From Sphingomonadales bacterium (GTDB taxonomy: Bacteria; Pseudomonadota; Alphaproteobacteria; Sphingomonadales; Sphingomonadaceae), in NCBI GenBank assembly GCA_013297725.1, contig JAAFIB010000001.1, forward strand, positions 1 through 64,000: a DNA stretch of 64,000 nt, read 5' to 3'. A program made the translations under genes and the position numbers. The notes under the pieces were generated by a model. It was not told where the DNA came from, did not search any database, and saw only the letters and a list, made by a program, of their open reading frames with translations. This document shows positions 42,658-50,539 of the stretch, piece after piece (positions within the stretch are counted from its first letter, which is position 1; every line of letters begins with the position of its first letter).

Positions 42658-43859
42658 GTTGCACTGCACCTCCCACTGGCTCTGGGTTCTTAGCGACGAC
42701 CCTTAATAATCTCGACTGCCAAGCGCAGACCATAGGCGGCGGCGGCTATCAGGCGCTTGCCGCTTCGGGGTCGCCATTGTCGTTTGCGTTGACCGCGCTG
42801 TTGGCCATTTTTGTCGCTGTGATCGGCATTCGTTTCCTCACGGGTCGTCCGCTGGGCCTTGATGAATGGGTGGCAAGCGCGTTGAAGGTGGGTTTTGTCT
42901 TGGCGCTGACCGCCAGCTGGCCCGCCTACCGCACTGCAGTTTACGATGTTGTGCTCAAAGGACCGGCAGAGATATCTGCGTCCATCGGTCAAGCTTCGGC
43001 TTTGCCGGGATCTGACGGCGGATTGGCGGCCCGGCTGCAAGGCGTGGACAATGGCATTATGGCGCTTGTGGTCGCTGGTAGCGGACGGCTCGATGCCTCG
43101 TCGCGCGTGCCGCAAGGCGCCGTTGCGCCGCCAATGGCTGACGATACTGCGCTGGGCTGGGGGAAGACGCTGTTCGTTGCGAGCATCATCAGTAGCTTTG
43201 GACTGCTGCGTCTGGCGGGCGGGCTATTCCTTGCCCTTGCGCCGCTGTTTGCGGGCTTCCTGTTGTTTGATGCCACGCGCTTCCTGTTCTTTGGATGGCT
43301 GCGTTCGCTGATCGCGGTTGCAATCGGGTCAATCGGCCTTGCTATCGTGCTGGGGGTTCAACTGGCGATTATCGAGCCATGGCTGAGCCAAGTGCTGGCA
43401 TACCGCGCTGCCCGGATTGCGACCCTCTCTGCACCGTTCGAGCTGCTTGCACTGACGCTGGCGTTTTCGCTTATCATGCTGGGCATGTTTGCGCTTGTGC
43501 TGCGGATTGCCTTTGCGTCGGCGGTTGTCACCAAGGTACAGGCGGTGATCGAACGCGCAGCGCAAGGCTTCCCAAGTGAAGCTGCAGTAGGACGATCCAC
43601 GAATACTGCAGCCAACGACAATCTGTCCGAACGAACGCGCGCGCAAGAGATTGCACAGGTGATGAAGCAAACGCTCGACCGAGAGGGTAAAGGGGCTTCG
43701 GGATTGACCAGTAATGGCGGAATGCCGGACCGTGCTTCGCTAATTGGTAGCGCGCAGCGCGCAACTGGAACCAACAACCCAGTCCCGCTTGGCCGCAGCT
43801 ATCCGGCACCCTCGCGCCGCGTCGGCAATCAAGCCCTCAAACGAAAACCTGCATCATGA
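42654..43859 (+). CDS. virB6: VirB6-like polytopic T4SS channel protein
   Basis: This 401-residue inner-membrane protein has about six hydrophobic segments (LSFALTALLAIFVAVIGIRFLTG, LRLAGGLFLALAPLFAGFLLFD, LIAVAIGSIGLAIVLGVQLAII, LLALTLAFSLIMLGMFALVLRIAFA). RFLTGRPLGLDEW is typical of TrbL/VirB6. VirB6 contributes to the translocation channel. The C-terminal 100 residues are hydrophilic. Coupled to virB4 and virB8 by four-base overlaps. No virB5 or virB7 lies between virB4 and virB8. Confidence 0.9.
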   Translation: MSCTAPPTGSGFLATTLNNLDCQAQTIGGGGYQALAASGSPLSFALTALLAIFVAVIGIRFLTGRPLGLDEWVASALKVGFVLALTASWPAYRTAVYDVVLKGPAEISASIGQASALPGSDGGLAARLQGVDNGIMALVVAGSGRLDASSRVPQGAVAPPMADDTALGWGKTLFVASIISSFGLLRLAGGLFLALAPLFAGFLLFDATRFLFFGWLRSLIAVAIGSIGLAIVLGVQLAIIEPWLSQVLAYRAARIATLSAPFELLALTLAFSLIMLGMFALVLRIAFASAVVTKVQAVIERAAQGFPSEAAVGRSTNTAANDNLSERTRAQEIAQVMKQTLDREGKGASGLTSNGGMPDRASLIGSAQRATGTNNPVPLGRSYPAPSRRVGNQALKRKPAS

Positions 43860-44641
43860 CAACCGATACACGCGAAAAACTCGACGATTATTATGCTAAT
43901 GCTGGAAGCTGGGCGGACGAGCGCACGCAATCAATCTACGCATCGCGCAAAGTTGCTTGGATCGTTGCGATGGTAGCAACGGCTATCGCTTTTCTGCTTG
44001 CCATTGCGATCGTCTTTATGCTGCCGCTAAAGACGGTCGAGCCGCATACGCTTCTGGTCGATAAGCAAACCGGTTTTGTGCAAGCCCTTGATCCGTCCAA
44101 ACCGCAACAGATTGCGCCCAGCAAGGCGCTGACCCAGTCCTTCCTCGTCCAATATGTCGAGGCACGTGAAGGGTTCGATATCGCAACGGTGCAGGGCCAG
44201 TTCAAAAAGGTGGCGCTCTGGTCGTCGGGCCCCAACAAAAGCCGCTATGTGGGCGCGATGCAGGCGACCAACCCCGAAAGCCCTTTGGCGCAACTCCCGC
44301 GCAGCACAGTGATCGAAGTGACGGTGCGCTCGGTCTCGCAGCTTTCGGACAATAGCGCTCTGGTGCGCTTTGCCCGCGTTCGCCGTGACCAAGGCGGCAC
44401 CGAGCAACCGACTGAGAACTGGGTCGCAGTCATCAAATATCGCTATTCCAATGCGCCCATGACGGTCGAGGATCGCTATGTGAACCCGCTGGGTTTTGAG
44501 GTGATTGATTACCGCAAGGATGCCGAAACGCTTACCGTTGAACCTTCAGCGTCAGCGCTTCCGCCTGCTAATGTGTCAGCGCCGCTTCCCGGCCCCGTCG
44601 CGTCGCCCCCCAACCCACAACCACAAGCGCCAGTCCGGTGA
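43856..44641 (+). CDS. virB8: VirB8-like T4SS assembly factor
   Basis: This 261-residue bitopic protein has a cytoplasmic N-terminus (YYANAGSWADERTQSIYASRKVAW), one membrane helix (VAWIVAMVATAIAFLLAIAIVFMLPL) and a periplasmic NTF2-like domain with LVQYVEAREGFD and DRYVNPLGFEVIDYRKDAE, all standard for VirB8. The C-terminal tail is proline-rich (PPANVSAPLPGPVASPPNPQP). It nucleates the inner-membrane complex. Confidence 0.93.
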   Translation: MTTDTREKLDDYYANAGSWADERTQSIYASRKVAWIVAMVATAIAFLLAIAIVFMLPLKTVEPHTLLVDKQTGFVQALDPSKPQQIAPSKALTQSFLVQYVEAREGFDIATVQGQFKKVALWSSGPNKSRYVGAMQATNPESPLAQLPRSTVIEVTVRSVSQLSDNSALVRFARVRRDQGGTEQPTENWVAVIKYRYSNAPMTVEDRYVNPLGFEVIDYRKDAETLTVEPSASALPPANVSAPLPGPVASPPNPQPQAPVR

Positions 44642-45327
44642 GGCTGTTGCTCGCCTCGATGGTGTTGGCTGCGATGCCAGCAAGCGCACAAACTTATCCG
44701 CAGCCCGGCGACGGCGATCCGCGCATTCAGACCGTTGAATATAATCCTGCGCAGATTGTGCGGTTGTCGGTTGCACCGGGCGTACAGACATTGGTCGAGC
44801 TGGCCCCCGGCGAAACCATTCAGACCATCGGCGTTGGCGACAGTGCGGCGTGGCAGGTGTCAGCGGGCAAGCGCGGCGATTTCTTCTTTGTGAAGAATGT
44901 CAGCGCAAGTGCCATCACCAATATGAGCGTAGTGACTGCAGGCCGTGTCTATAATTTCGAACTGGCACCGCCGGGCGGCTATGGTGAAACAAGCGCCTAT
45001 CATGTCAAAGTCATCTATCCGGCCCCATCGCGGGGGACGGCGACGGTCAATATCGAGCCAAGCTTTGAATACAGCCTATCGGGCGCAAAGGCGATCCGTC
45101 CAGCGAGCGTGTATCAAGAAGGGATGCGCACGATTATCGAATGGCCCGAAGACGTAGCACTGCCCGGAATCTTTATGATCGAAAATGGCAACGAGGCGCT
45201 GGTCAATGGCGAAATGCAGGATGGGCGCTTTGTCATTCCGGGAACGCCCGAGAAGCTGGTGTTCCGGCTCGACCGCAAAACCGCTTATGCGACGCGTAAA
45301 GCGATGAAGGGGGGCAATGATGAGTGA
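44638..45327 (+). CDS. virB9: VirB9-like outer-membrane core T4SS protein
   Basis: This 229-residue periplasmic protein has a GTG start, a signal peptide (LLLASMVLAAMPASAQ), an N-terminal domain with DPRIQTVEYNPAQIVRL, and a C-terminal domain (PASVYQEGMRTIIEWP, ALVNGEMQDGRFVIPG) that matches the VirB10-binding part of VirB9. It forms the core ring with VirB10. The usual VirB7 lipoprotein partner is not encoded beside it. Confidence 0.92.
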   Translation: MRLLLASMVLAAMPASAQTYPQPGDGDPRIQTVEYNPAQIVRLSVAPGVQTLVELAPGETIQTIGVGDSAAWQVSAGKRGDFFFVKNVSASAITNMSVVTAGRVYNFELAPPGGYGETSAYHVKVIYPAPSRGTATVNIEPSFEYSLSGAKAIRPASVYQEGMRTIIEWPEDVALPGIFMIENGNEALVNGEMQDGRFVIPGTPEKLVFRLDRKTAYATRKAMKGGNDE

Positions 45328-46390
45328 AGCACTTCCCCTTGATGAGACCTTACCGCTGGTCGGCGAGGATCGCGGCAACCGGAGCCTTTGGTTGGGTTTG
45401 GGCGGGATCATGCTGAGCGGTATTTTGCTGTTTACAGGTCTTGAGGCTAACCGCCGGTCGAACGACGCGCCTGTTGTCCCGTCACCCAGAGACTATGCCA
45501 TCGCTACCGCACCGCGCGCAGAGCTTTTGATCCCCGAAAGCTATGGTCCTATGGGGCCGCAAACCCCCGGCTTGGTGCCGCTGAGTGCATCGCCGGTTCC
45601 CTTAACACCACAACTGCCGCCGGTTCGACTAACGCGGACGCGCCCGCCTGTGGATGTGGCTTCAATAGCGCCGCAAGCACCAGTACCCAGCTATGCCCCG
45701 CCGCCGCTGCAACCAGCAGCCCCTGAGCCGGGCCGAAGTGCGCCGGGGATCGTCTATGATATTGCGCAGGCAGCGGTCGCTGCAGTGACAGGCGCAACCA
45801 GCGCTACGCCACAAGCGACAAAGGCTATGGCGGTGGGTGGTGGTGATCGCACCTATCTCGTATCGCAAGGTACGCTGATCTATGCTGTCCTTGAAACCGC
45901 GCTCGATTCCACACAATCAGGTCAGGTGCGTGCGATGATCTCAACGCCCGTATACAATGCGCTTGGCACACAGATACTCGTCCCCAAAGGCAGCAAATTG
46001 TTTGGTGAGTATAAGGGCGATCTTGGCACAGGGCAGAACCGCGCAGCGATTATCTGGACGCGCCTGATCCGTCCCGACGGCGCAACGATATCATTGGATT
46101 CTCCTGCATCCGACCAATTGGGCCGGGCAGGGATCAAGGGCAGCGTCGATACGCATTTTGGTGAGCGGCTTTTGGGCGCGCTCCTGCAATCCACTATCGA
46201 CTTTGGAGCGGCGGTCGCCTCTCGTGCGGTCACTAGCAGCAACGGTGTGGTTGTTGCGCTTCCCAATACAGCACAGGGAGCAACTTCGCAGCTGATCCAA
46301 CCTCCACCCAAGCCGACGTTGAAGGTCCGGCACGGCACGCGCATTGCCGTGTTCGTCGCGCGTGATCTTGATTTTTCCGCAGTCGAGTGA
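45320..46390 (+). CDS. virB10: VirB10-like T4SS core protein
   Basis: This 356-residue protein has an N-terminal inner-membrane helix (NRSLWLGLGGIMLSGILLFTGLEA), a long proline-rich periplasmic stretch, and a C-terminal TrbI/VirB10 domain: TYLVSQGTLIYAVLETALDSTQSGQVRAMIS, GTQILVPKGSKLFGEYKGD, DLDFSAVE. VirB10 spans both membranes and senses ATP use. Two adjacent ATGs (45317, 45320) are possible. It overlaps virB9 by 8 bases. Confidence 0.94.
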   Translation: MSEALPLDETLPLVGEDRGNRSLWLGLGGIMLSGILLFTGLEANRRSNDAPVVPSPRDYAIATAPRAELLIPESYGPMGPQTPGLVPLSASPVPLTPQLPPVRLTRTRPPVDVASIAPQAPVPSYAPPPLQPAAPEPGRSAPGIVYDIAQAAVAAVTGATSATPQATKAMAVGGGDRTYLVSQGTLIYAVLETALDSTQSGQVRAMISTPVYNALGTQILVPKGSKLFGEYKGDLGTGQNRAAIIWTRLIRPDGATISLDSPASDQLGRAGIKGSVDTHFGERLLGALLQSTIDFGAAVASRAVTSSNGVVVALPNTAQGATSQLIQPPPKPTLKVRHGTRIAVFVARDLDFSAVE

Positions 46391-46396
46391 CGCTGT

Positions 46397-47368
46397 ATGG
46401 GTGAGACGGTCTATCTCGAACATTATCTAGGCCCGCTTGGGCCCTATCTGGAAGCAAGCGACGTCACCGATATCTATATCAACCGCCCTAATGTGATATG
46501 GGTCGAGCGCTTGGGCGGGTTGGCCGAGCGCATCGCTATCAGAGGGCTCGATAGTGCGATCCTTGAACGACTATCGCGCCAGATCGCTGCACAATCTGCA
46601 CAGGGGATCAGCCGCGAACATCCCTTGCTCTCGGCAAGCCTGACTGACGGATCGCGCGTGCAGATTGCGTTGCCGCCTGCAACACGCGGTGATGTTGCTA
46701 TCGCTATCCGCAAATATGTCGTCAATGATCTCGACATTGATGCCTATGCGCAAGCAGGTGCGTTCGATGCGTTGGCCACGCAGACAGCGCGAACGCCTGT
46801 GCAAGCGGATCTCAAGGCATTGCAACAGAAGGGTGACTTTGCGGGCTTGTTAAAAACCGCGGTCAAAGAGCGGTGTAACATCTTTATCTCTGGCGGCACA
46901 TCGAGTGGAAAGACCACATTCCTCAACGCGCTTTTGAAAGAGGTCGATCGTGCCGAACGATTGATCCTGATCGAGGACACACCGGAGCTTAAAATCGCGC
47001 ATGAAAATGCCATCGGCCTCATTGCATCGCGTAGCGCGCTCGGCGAAGCGGTGGTATCGATGGAGGACTTACTCAATGCATCTCTCAGGATGCGGCCTGA
47101 CCGGATTATCCTTGGCGAGTTGCGCGGACCTGAGGCATTCACATTCCTGCGCGCCGTGAACACCGGCCACCCCGGATCGATGACCACGATCCACGCCGAC
47201 AGCCCCGAACGCGCGATTGAACAGTTGGTGCTGCTGGTGCTGGAATCAGGGACGCATCTCGATCGGGAGAGCATCGCCCATTACGTCCGCTCGAGCATCG
47301 ATGTTTACGTCCAGCTTGGGCGCATCGACGGGCGACGGGTGGTTACGGCCATCGAGCTGCGCCAATGA
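46397..47368 (+). CDS. virB11: VirB11 ATPase of type IV secretion system
   Basis: This 323-residue hexameric traffic ATPase has an N-terminal domain (LEASDVTDIYINRPNVIWVERLGG) and a RecA-like domain with Walker A ISGGTSSGKTTFLNAL, Asp box LILIEDTPELKI, Walker B RPDRIILGELRGPEAFTFLRA and His box NTGHPGSMTTIHADS. All secretion-ATPase signatures are intact. Six bases separate it from virB10, and its stop overlaps the second VirB2-like gene. Confidence 0.95.
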   Translation: MGETVYLEHYLGPLGPYLEASDVTDIYINRPNVIWVERLGGLAERIAIRGLDSAILERLSRQIAAQSAQGISREHPLLSASLTDGSRVQIALPPATRGDVAIAIRKYVVNDLDIDAYAQAGAFDALATQTARTPVQADLKALQQKGDFAGLLKTAVKERCNIFISGGTSSGKTTFLNALLKEVDRAERLILIEDTPELKIAHENAIGLIASRSALGEAVVSMEDLLNASLRMRPDRIILGELRGPEAFTFLRAVNTGHPGSMTTIHADSPERAIEQLVLLVLESGTHLDRESIAHYVRSSIDVYVQLGRIDGRRVVTAIELRQ

Positions 47369-47751
47369 TCGCCGCCGTCATCCAGCAAGCAAGCCTTGCT
47401 GACGCGCCGCCAACCGGAGCGATTGGTGCTTCTGCGAGCTGGGTCAGTGGTCTGCTCTTTGGTCCGCTCGCCACAACAATAGCCGTCATCGCTATAGCTT
47501 GGCTTGGCTTTTCGATGCTTTCAGGCAGGATCGATATCCGGCGTGGGCTTGCGGTCGTGTTTGGATGTTTCTTGCTGTTCGGGGCGAGGGGGATTGCAGA
47601 TGGGCTGCGATCATCGGCTGTGAACGAGGTTGTCCCCCCTGCTGCAAGCGGTCCACCGCCGCCGAACTTTGCCAAACCGCAACCGGTCGCCAATACGCCT
47701 AATGGATATGACCCCTATGCTGGAGCGGCTGTGATGCGGCCAGAGCCGTGA
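47365..47751 (+). CDS. second VirB2/TrbC-like pilin with proline-rich tail
   Basis: This 128-residue protein repeats the VirB2 pattern: LLFGPLATTIAVIAIAWLGFSMLSGRIDIRRGLAVVFGCFLLFGARGIADGL has the same two-helix organisation as VirB2 (SGRID.RRG against TGRINWRHG). It adds a 45-residue Pro-rich tail (PPAASGPPPPNFAKPQP). A clear classical signal peptide is not seen. It may be a minor pilin or a specialised tip component. It ends the VirB operon. Confidence 0.82.
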   Translation: MIAAVIQQASLADAPPTGAIGASASWVSGLLFGPLATTIAVIAIAWLGFSMLSGRIDIRRGLAVVFGCFLLFGARGIADGLRSSAVNEVVPPAASGPPPPNFAKPQPVANTPNGYDPYAGAAVMRPEP

Positions 47752-47839
47752 ATTCGTCAAACGTCATGGAAAGCCGCATAAACACGCCGACATTTTTATG
47801 GCTCTAGTGCAAAACAGTGCACTTTATGGCGATTGTACC

Positions 47840-47945
47840 CAGATTTTGAGCGGAAGCGCAAACGGGGTTTATCGCTAGGTTCTCTAGACAAGGGATATGG
47901 TGTTAGCAGGTTCGCAGTTCAGCGGGTAAAACGACTAGACAGTGA
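47840..47945 (+). pseudogene. remnant of a serine recombinase C-terminus
   Basis: In the gap before cassette 2, frame KRKRGLSLGSLDKGYGVSRFAVQRVKRL matches the C-terminal helix-turn-helix of the intact recombinase (RKKGVSLGSLAKEYDVSRSAIQRVER). Nothing of the catalytic domain remains. Its position relative to cassette 2 is the same as that of the intact gene relative to cassette 1. The remainder of the 329-base gap holds an AGTATT-A-AATACT palindrome (47971-47983) but no gene. Confidence 0.8.
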
Positions 47946-48080
47946 CCTGGTTAGTGAACAATCTAGATTCAGTATTAAATACTAGATACTATATTGACAA
48001 GTCAGAAGAGAAATGAAAGTCACACATCAATAATAAGATAGGGTCTATAGAATTTCACCAGTCCTGAGGGGGTAGGGTCT

Positions 48081-48689
48081 ATGCGGCTTTGTGTGCCATC
48101 GATACAATTTGGGTTTTCCGCTGGTCTTGCAGCGATTGTCTATGTGCTGCCCGCAACGGCCCATGCATCTGAAACTGTCACGCATCAATATGATGAATTG
48201 GGACGCTTGATTTCAAGTAGTAAGTCGGGCGGGCCTGCGACAGGATCTCAAACGACGACTGCTTATGACCCCGCTGGGAACCGTTCCAATCAGACCACAA
48301 GCGGTGTATCTGGAGGCGGTGGAACACCACCACCACCACCACCACCACCACCTCCTCCTCCTCCTCCGCCGCCGCCATCGGGCAATTTGCCACCTGTTGC
48401 AAATGCAGATTCTGTGTCTGTTCTGTGCACTGCCACAACAACGATCAATGTTACCGCTAACGATACTGACCCCGAGGGTAATCTGCCATTAACAGTTCTG
48501 TCAGTCACTTTGCCGCCGCTCGATACTGCATCGGCAACCGTTATTTCGGCAAGCTCAATTCAGGTGAATGGCGCATCCTTTGCCCAATCAACTGCTGCGA
48601 CATACTCGGTGAAAGACTCGCTGGGGGGAACATCGACGGGCAATCTGACCATAGTTACTACAGGGACCTTCGCGCAATGTTCACAATGA
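48081..48689 (+). CDS. RHS cassette 2: secreted YD protein with polyproline and Ig-like domain
   Basis: This 202-residue protein has a signal peptide (FSAGLAAIVYVLPATAHA), a YD unit (TVTHQYDELGRLISSSKSG, TAYDPAGNRSNQTTSG), a run of 17 prolines encoded by CCA, CCT and CCG triplet tracts, and a C-terminal domain of about 95 residues (PPVANADSVSV, INVTANDTDPEGN) typical of bacterial cadherin/Ig-like repeats. It is the homologue of the 74-residue protein of cassette 1 with an added adhesive-type domain. The start is ATG 48081 with a G-rich upstream sequence. Confidence 0.82.
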   Translation: MRLCVPSIQFGFSAGLAAIVYVLPATAHASETVTHQYDELGRLISSSKSGGPATGSQTTTAYDPAGNRSNQTTSGVSGGGGTPPPPPPPPPPPPPPPPPSGNLPPVANADSVSVLCTATTTINVTANDTDPEGNLPLTVLSVTLPPLDTASATVISASSIQVNGASFAQSTAATYSVKDSLGGTSTGNLTIVTTGTFAQCSQ

Positions 48690-48706
48690 CAGTGGGGGCA
48701 GATCCT

Positions 48707-50539
48707 ATGGCACAGATTTCGACAATCAAGTGGCGTGGTATGCAGAAGCGGGCAGTTATTGGGCGCATTATTTTTCTTGCGCTTTTATCGACTGCATCCA
48801 CCGCCTACGCGCAGGAACGCCCGGCGGGTTTTGAACCACTCAAATCTATTACCGATCCTAACGGCGTGGATTTGCTGTCCGGCAAGATTACTTTTCCTGT
48901 GCCACCGCTCTCTGCGCCTGTTGCGCCCGAATTGTCGATCACTCGTATTCAGGATATTGTAAACTATCTCTCAGGCTCCCGTTTCATCGGCCTTGCCGGA
49001 GAACCGCAGACCAATGCTGATCTTCGGATCGGAGAGGGCACCTCAGAGCGCTTCGAGTGCCCTGCAGACACTTGTGCCTCCCAATCTGGACGTCATGGCG
49101 CGCTGGTAGGGAGCCCAGGGTTTACACTCGGTGCGCCCGGATTGTTCGTTTTCACGCAAGGTGGGACCGGAAAGCAAATTCGCTACGATCAAACTGCTTC
49201 GCAAGTTATCACAGGCGGAACGCAGCCGGGGCAAGGCAACAACACGTTTGCCTATTGGGCGTCACAGATCATATATCCGGATGGGATCACCCTCGATTTT
49301 GGATATGACACTTATGTAGTCTCTGCAATAACGAGAAATTTGAGGCCGACCACGGTAACGTCCAATCGCGGTTTCCAGTTGCGGATTACCTACGCCAGCA
49401 ACGATCCAGTGAATGTAGGATGGGCTGTTCCGTCTGCGGCAGCAATTTACCGCGAAGGAGAATTTACAACGCCGATTGCAAGCGTCACTTATCCAGCAGG
49501 TGGCGCAAGCGACATGGCGGGAGCTGTCTGGACGGGCAATTTGCAAAACACTTTAGGGGTGAACGGCAATATTGCGGCAGGCGGGTATCGACCGCCAACA
49601 AATACTTCTGATCAGATTGTCGCTTCCTCAACGGTGAGCGATGAAAGGGGGCCGCTTCTGACTTCGGTGGTGAAGGGTGGGACGCAAACATGGAACTATG
49701 CCTATTCGCACGCGCTGAATAATAGCATCACAAACAGCCCGTATGTGGTGGGCCGTACCGTTACGATCACCGGACCATCAAGCTACTTTCGTAAGGTCTG
49801 GATCACCGAGGGGCGCAAGGCCAACGCTGCTAAAGCTGCGATCACCAAGGAACAAGACGCGCTGGGCCGCATTACGCTTATCACCAACGACACTTTTGGT
49901 CGAGTGACAAGGCTGCAAATGCCCGAAGGTAACGCCGTCGAGATTGTCTACGCTCCGATTATGGGTCACATCACGAAGAAGACCGTTAAGGCCAAAACTG
50001 GTTCTGGCCTTCCAGACATAGTTGAGGAGGCAACATTCCCGACCGATCCGCTATGCGCAGACAATGCTTTTGCCTATTGCTACCGCCCGCTAACGGTCAA
50101 GGATGCAAAGGGCAATATCTCCGATTATGAGTGGACCAGCTTTGGTGCTCTCTCCAAGGAAACCAAGCCTGCTGACCCTAGTGGCATCCGCCCTGCGCGC
50201 CGTATTGAATATGTCCAGCGCTTTGCATGGTATAACAATGGCAGCGGCTCTTTTGTGCGCTCGCCGTCCGGCATCATGCTGAAATCGAAAGAACGCACAT
50301 GCAAGACTACCGCAACGGTCGGCAATGCCTGTGTGGGCGGCGCAACTGATGAAGTTGTCACCGATTATGATTACGGTCCTGACAGCGGCCCCAACTATCT
50401 ATTGCTACGCGGCATCACCGTCACCGCGACCGGCAGCAGCGGCGTATTGGAAACGCTGCGCACCTGTTTTACCTATGACGCACAGGGGCGCAAAATATCC
50501 GAGACGCAGCCTATGGGAACAGGGAGCACCTGCCCATGA
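48707..50539 (+). CDS. RHS cassette 2: secreted N-terminal RHS-like protein
   Basis: This 610-residue protein has an export signal ([18 protein letters not shown]) and then [30 protein letters not shown], a region resembling the start of large RHS shell proteins. YD-type units occur towards the end ([46 protein letters not shown]). It finishes [14 protein letters not shown] like cassette 1. I prefer ATG 48707 with GGGGGCAG upstream; the track start lies 30 bases earlier within the previous gene. It is coupled to the RHS core gene by ATGA. Confidence 0.82.
   Translation: MAQISTIKWRGMQKRAVIGRIIFLALLSTASTAYAQERPAGFEPLKSITDPNGVDLLSGKITFPVPPLSAPVAPELSITRIQDIVNYLSGSRFIGLAGEPQTNADLRIGEGTSERFECPADTCASQSGRHGALVGSPGFTLGAPGLFVFTQGGTGKQIRYDQTASQVITGGTQPGQGNNTFAYWASQIIYPDGITLDFGYDTYVVSAITRNLRPTTVTSNRGFQLRITYASNDPVNVGWAVPSAAAIYREGEFTTPIASVTYPAGGASDMAGAVWTGNLQNTLGVNGNIAAGGYRPPTNTSDQIVASSTVSDERGPLLTSVVKGGTQTWNYAYSHALNNSITNSPYVVGRTVTITGPSSYFRKVWITEGRKANAAKAAITKEQDALGRITLITNDTFGRVTRLQMPEGNAVEIVYAPIMGHITKKTVKAKTGSGLPDIVEEATFPTDPLCADNAFAYCYRPLTVKDAKGNISDYEWTSFGALSKETKPADPSGIRPARRIEYVQRFAWYNNGSGSFVRSPSGIMLKSKERTCKTTATVGNACVGGATDEVVTDYDYGPDSGPNYLLLRGITVTATGSSGVLETLRTCFTYDAQGRKISETQPMGTGSTCP

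Noticed and set aside
47815-47840. AGTGCA-AAACAG-TGCACT hairpin after the VirB operon as a terminator
   Set aside because: Only a 6-bp stem and no U-run; termination there cannot be supported.
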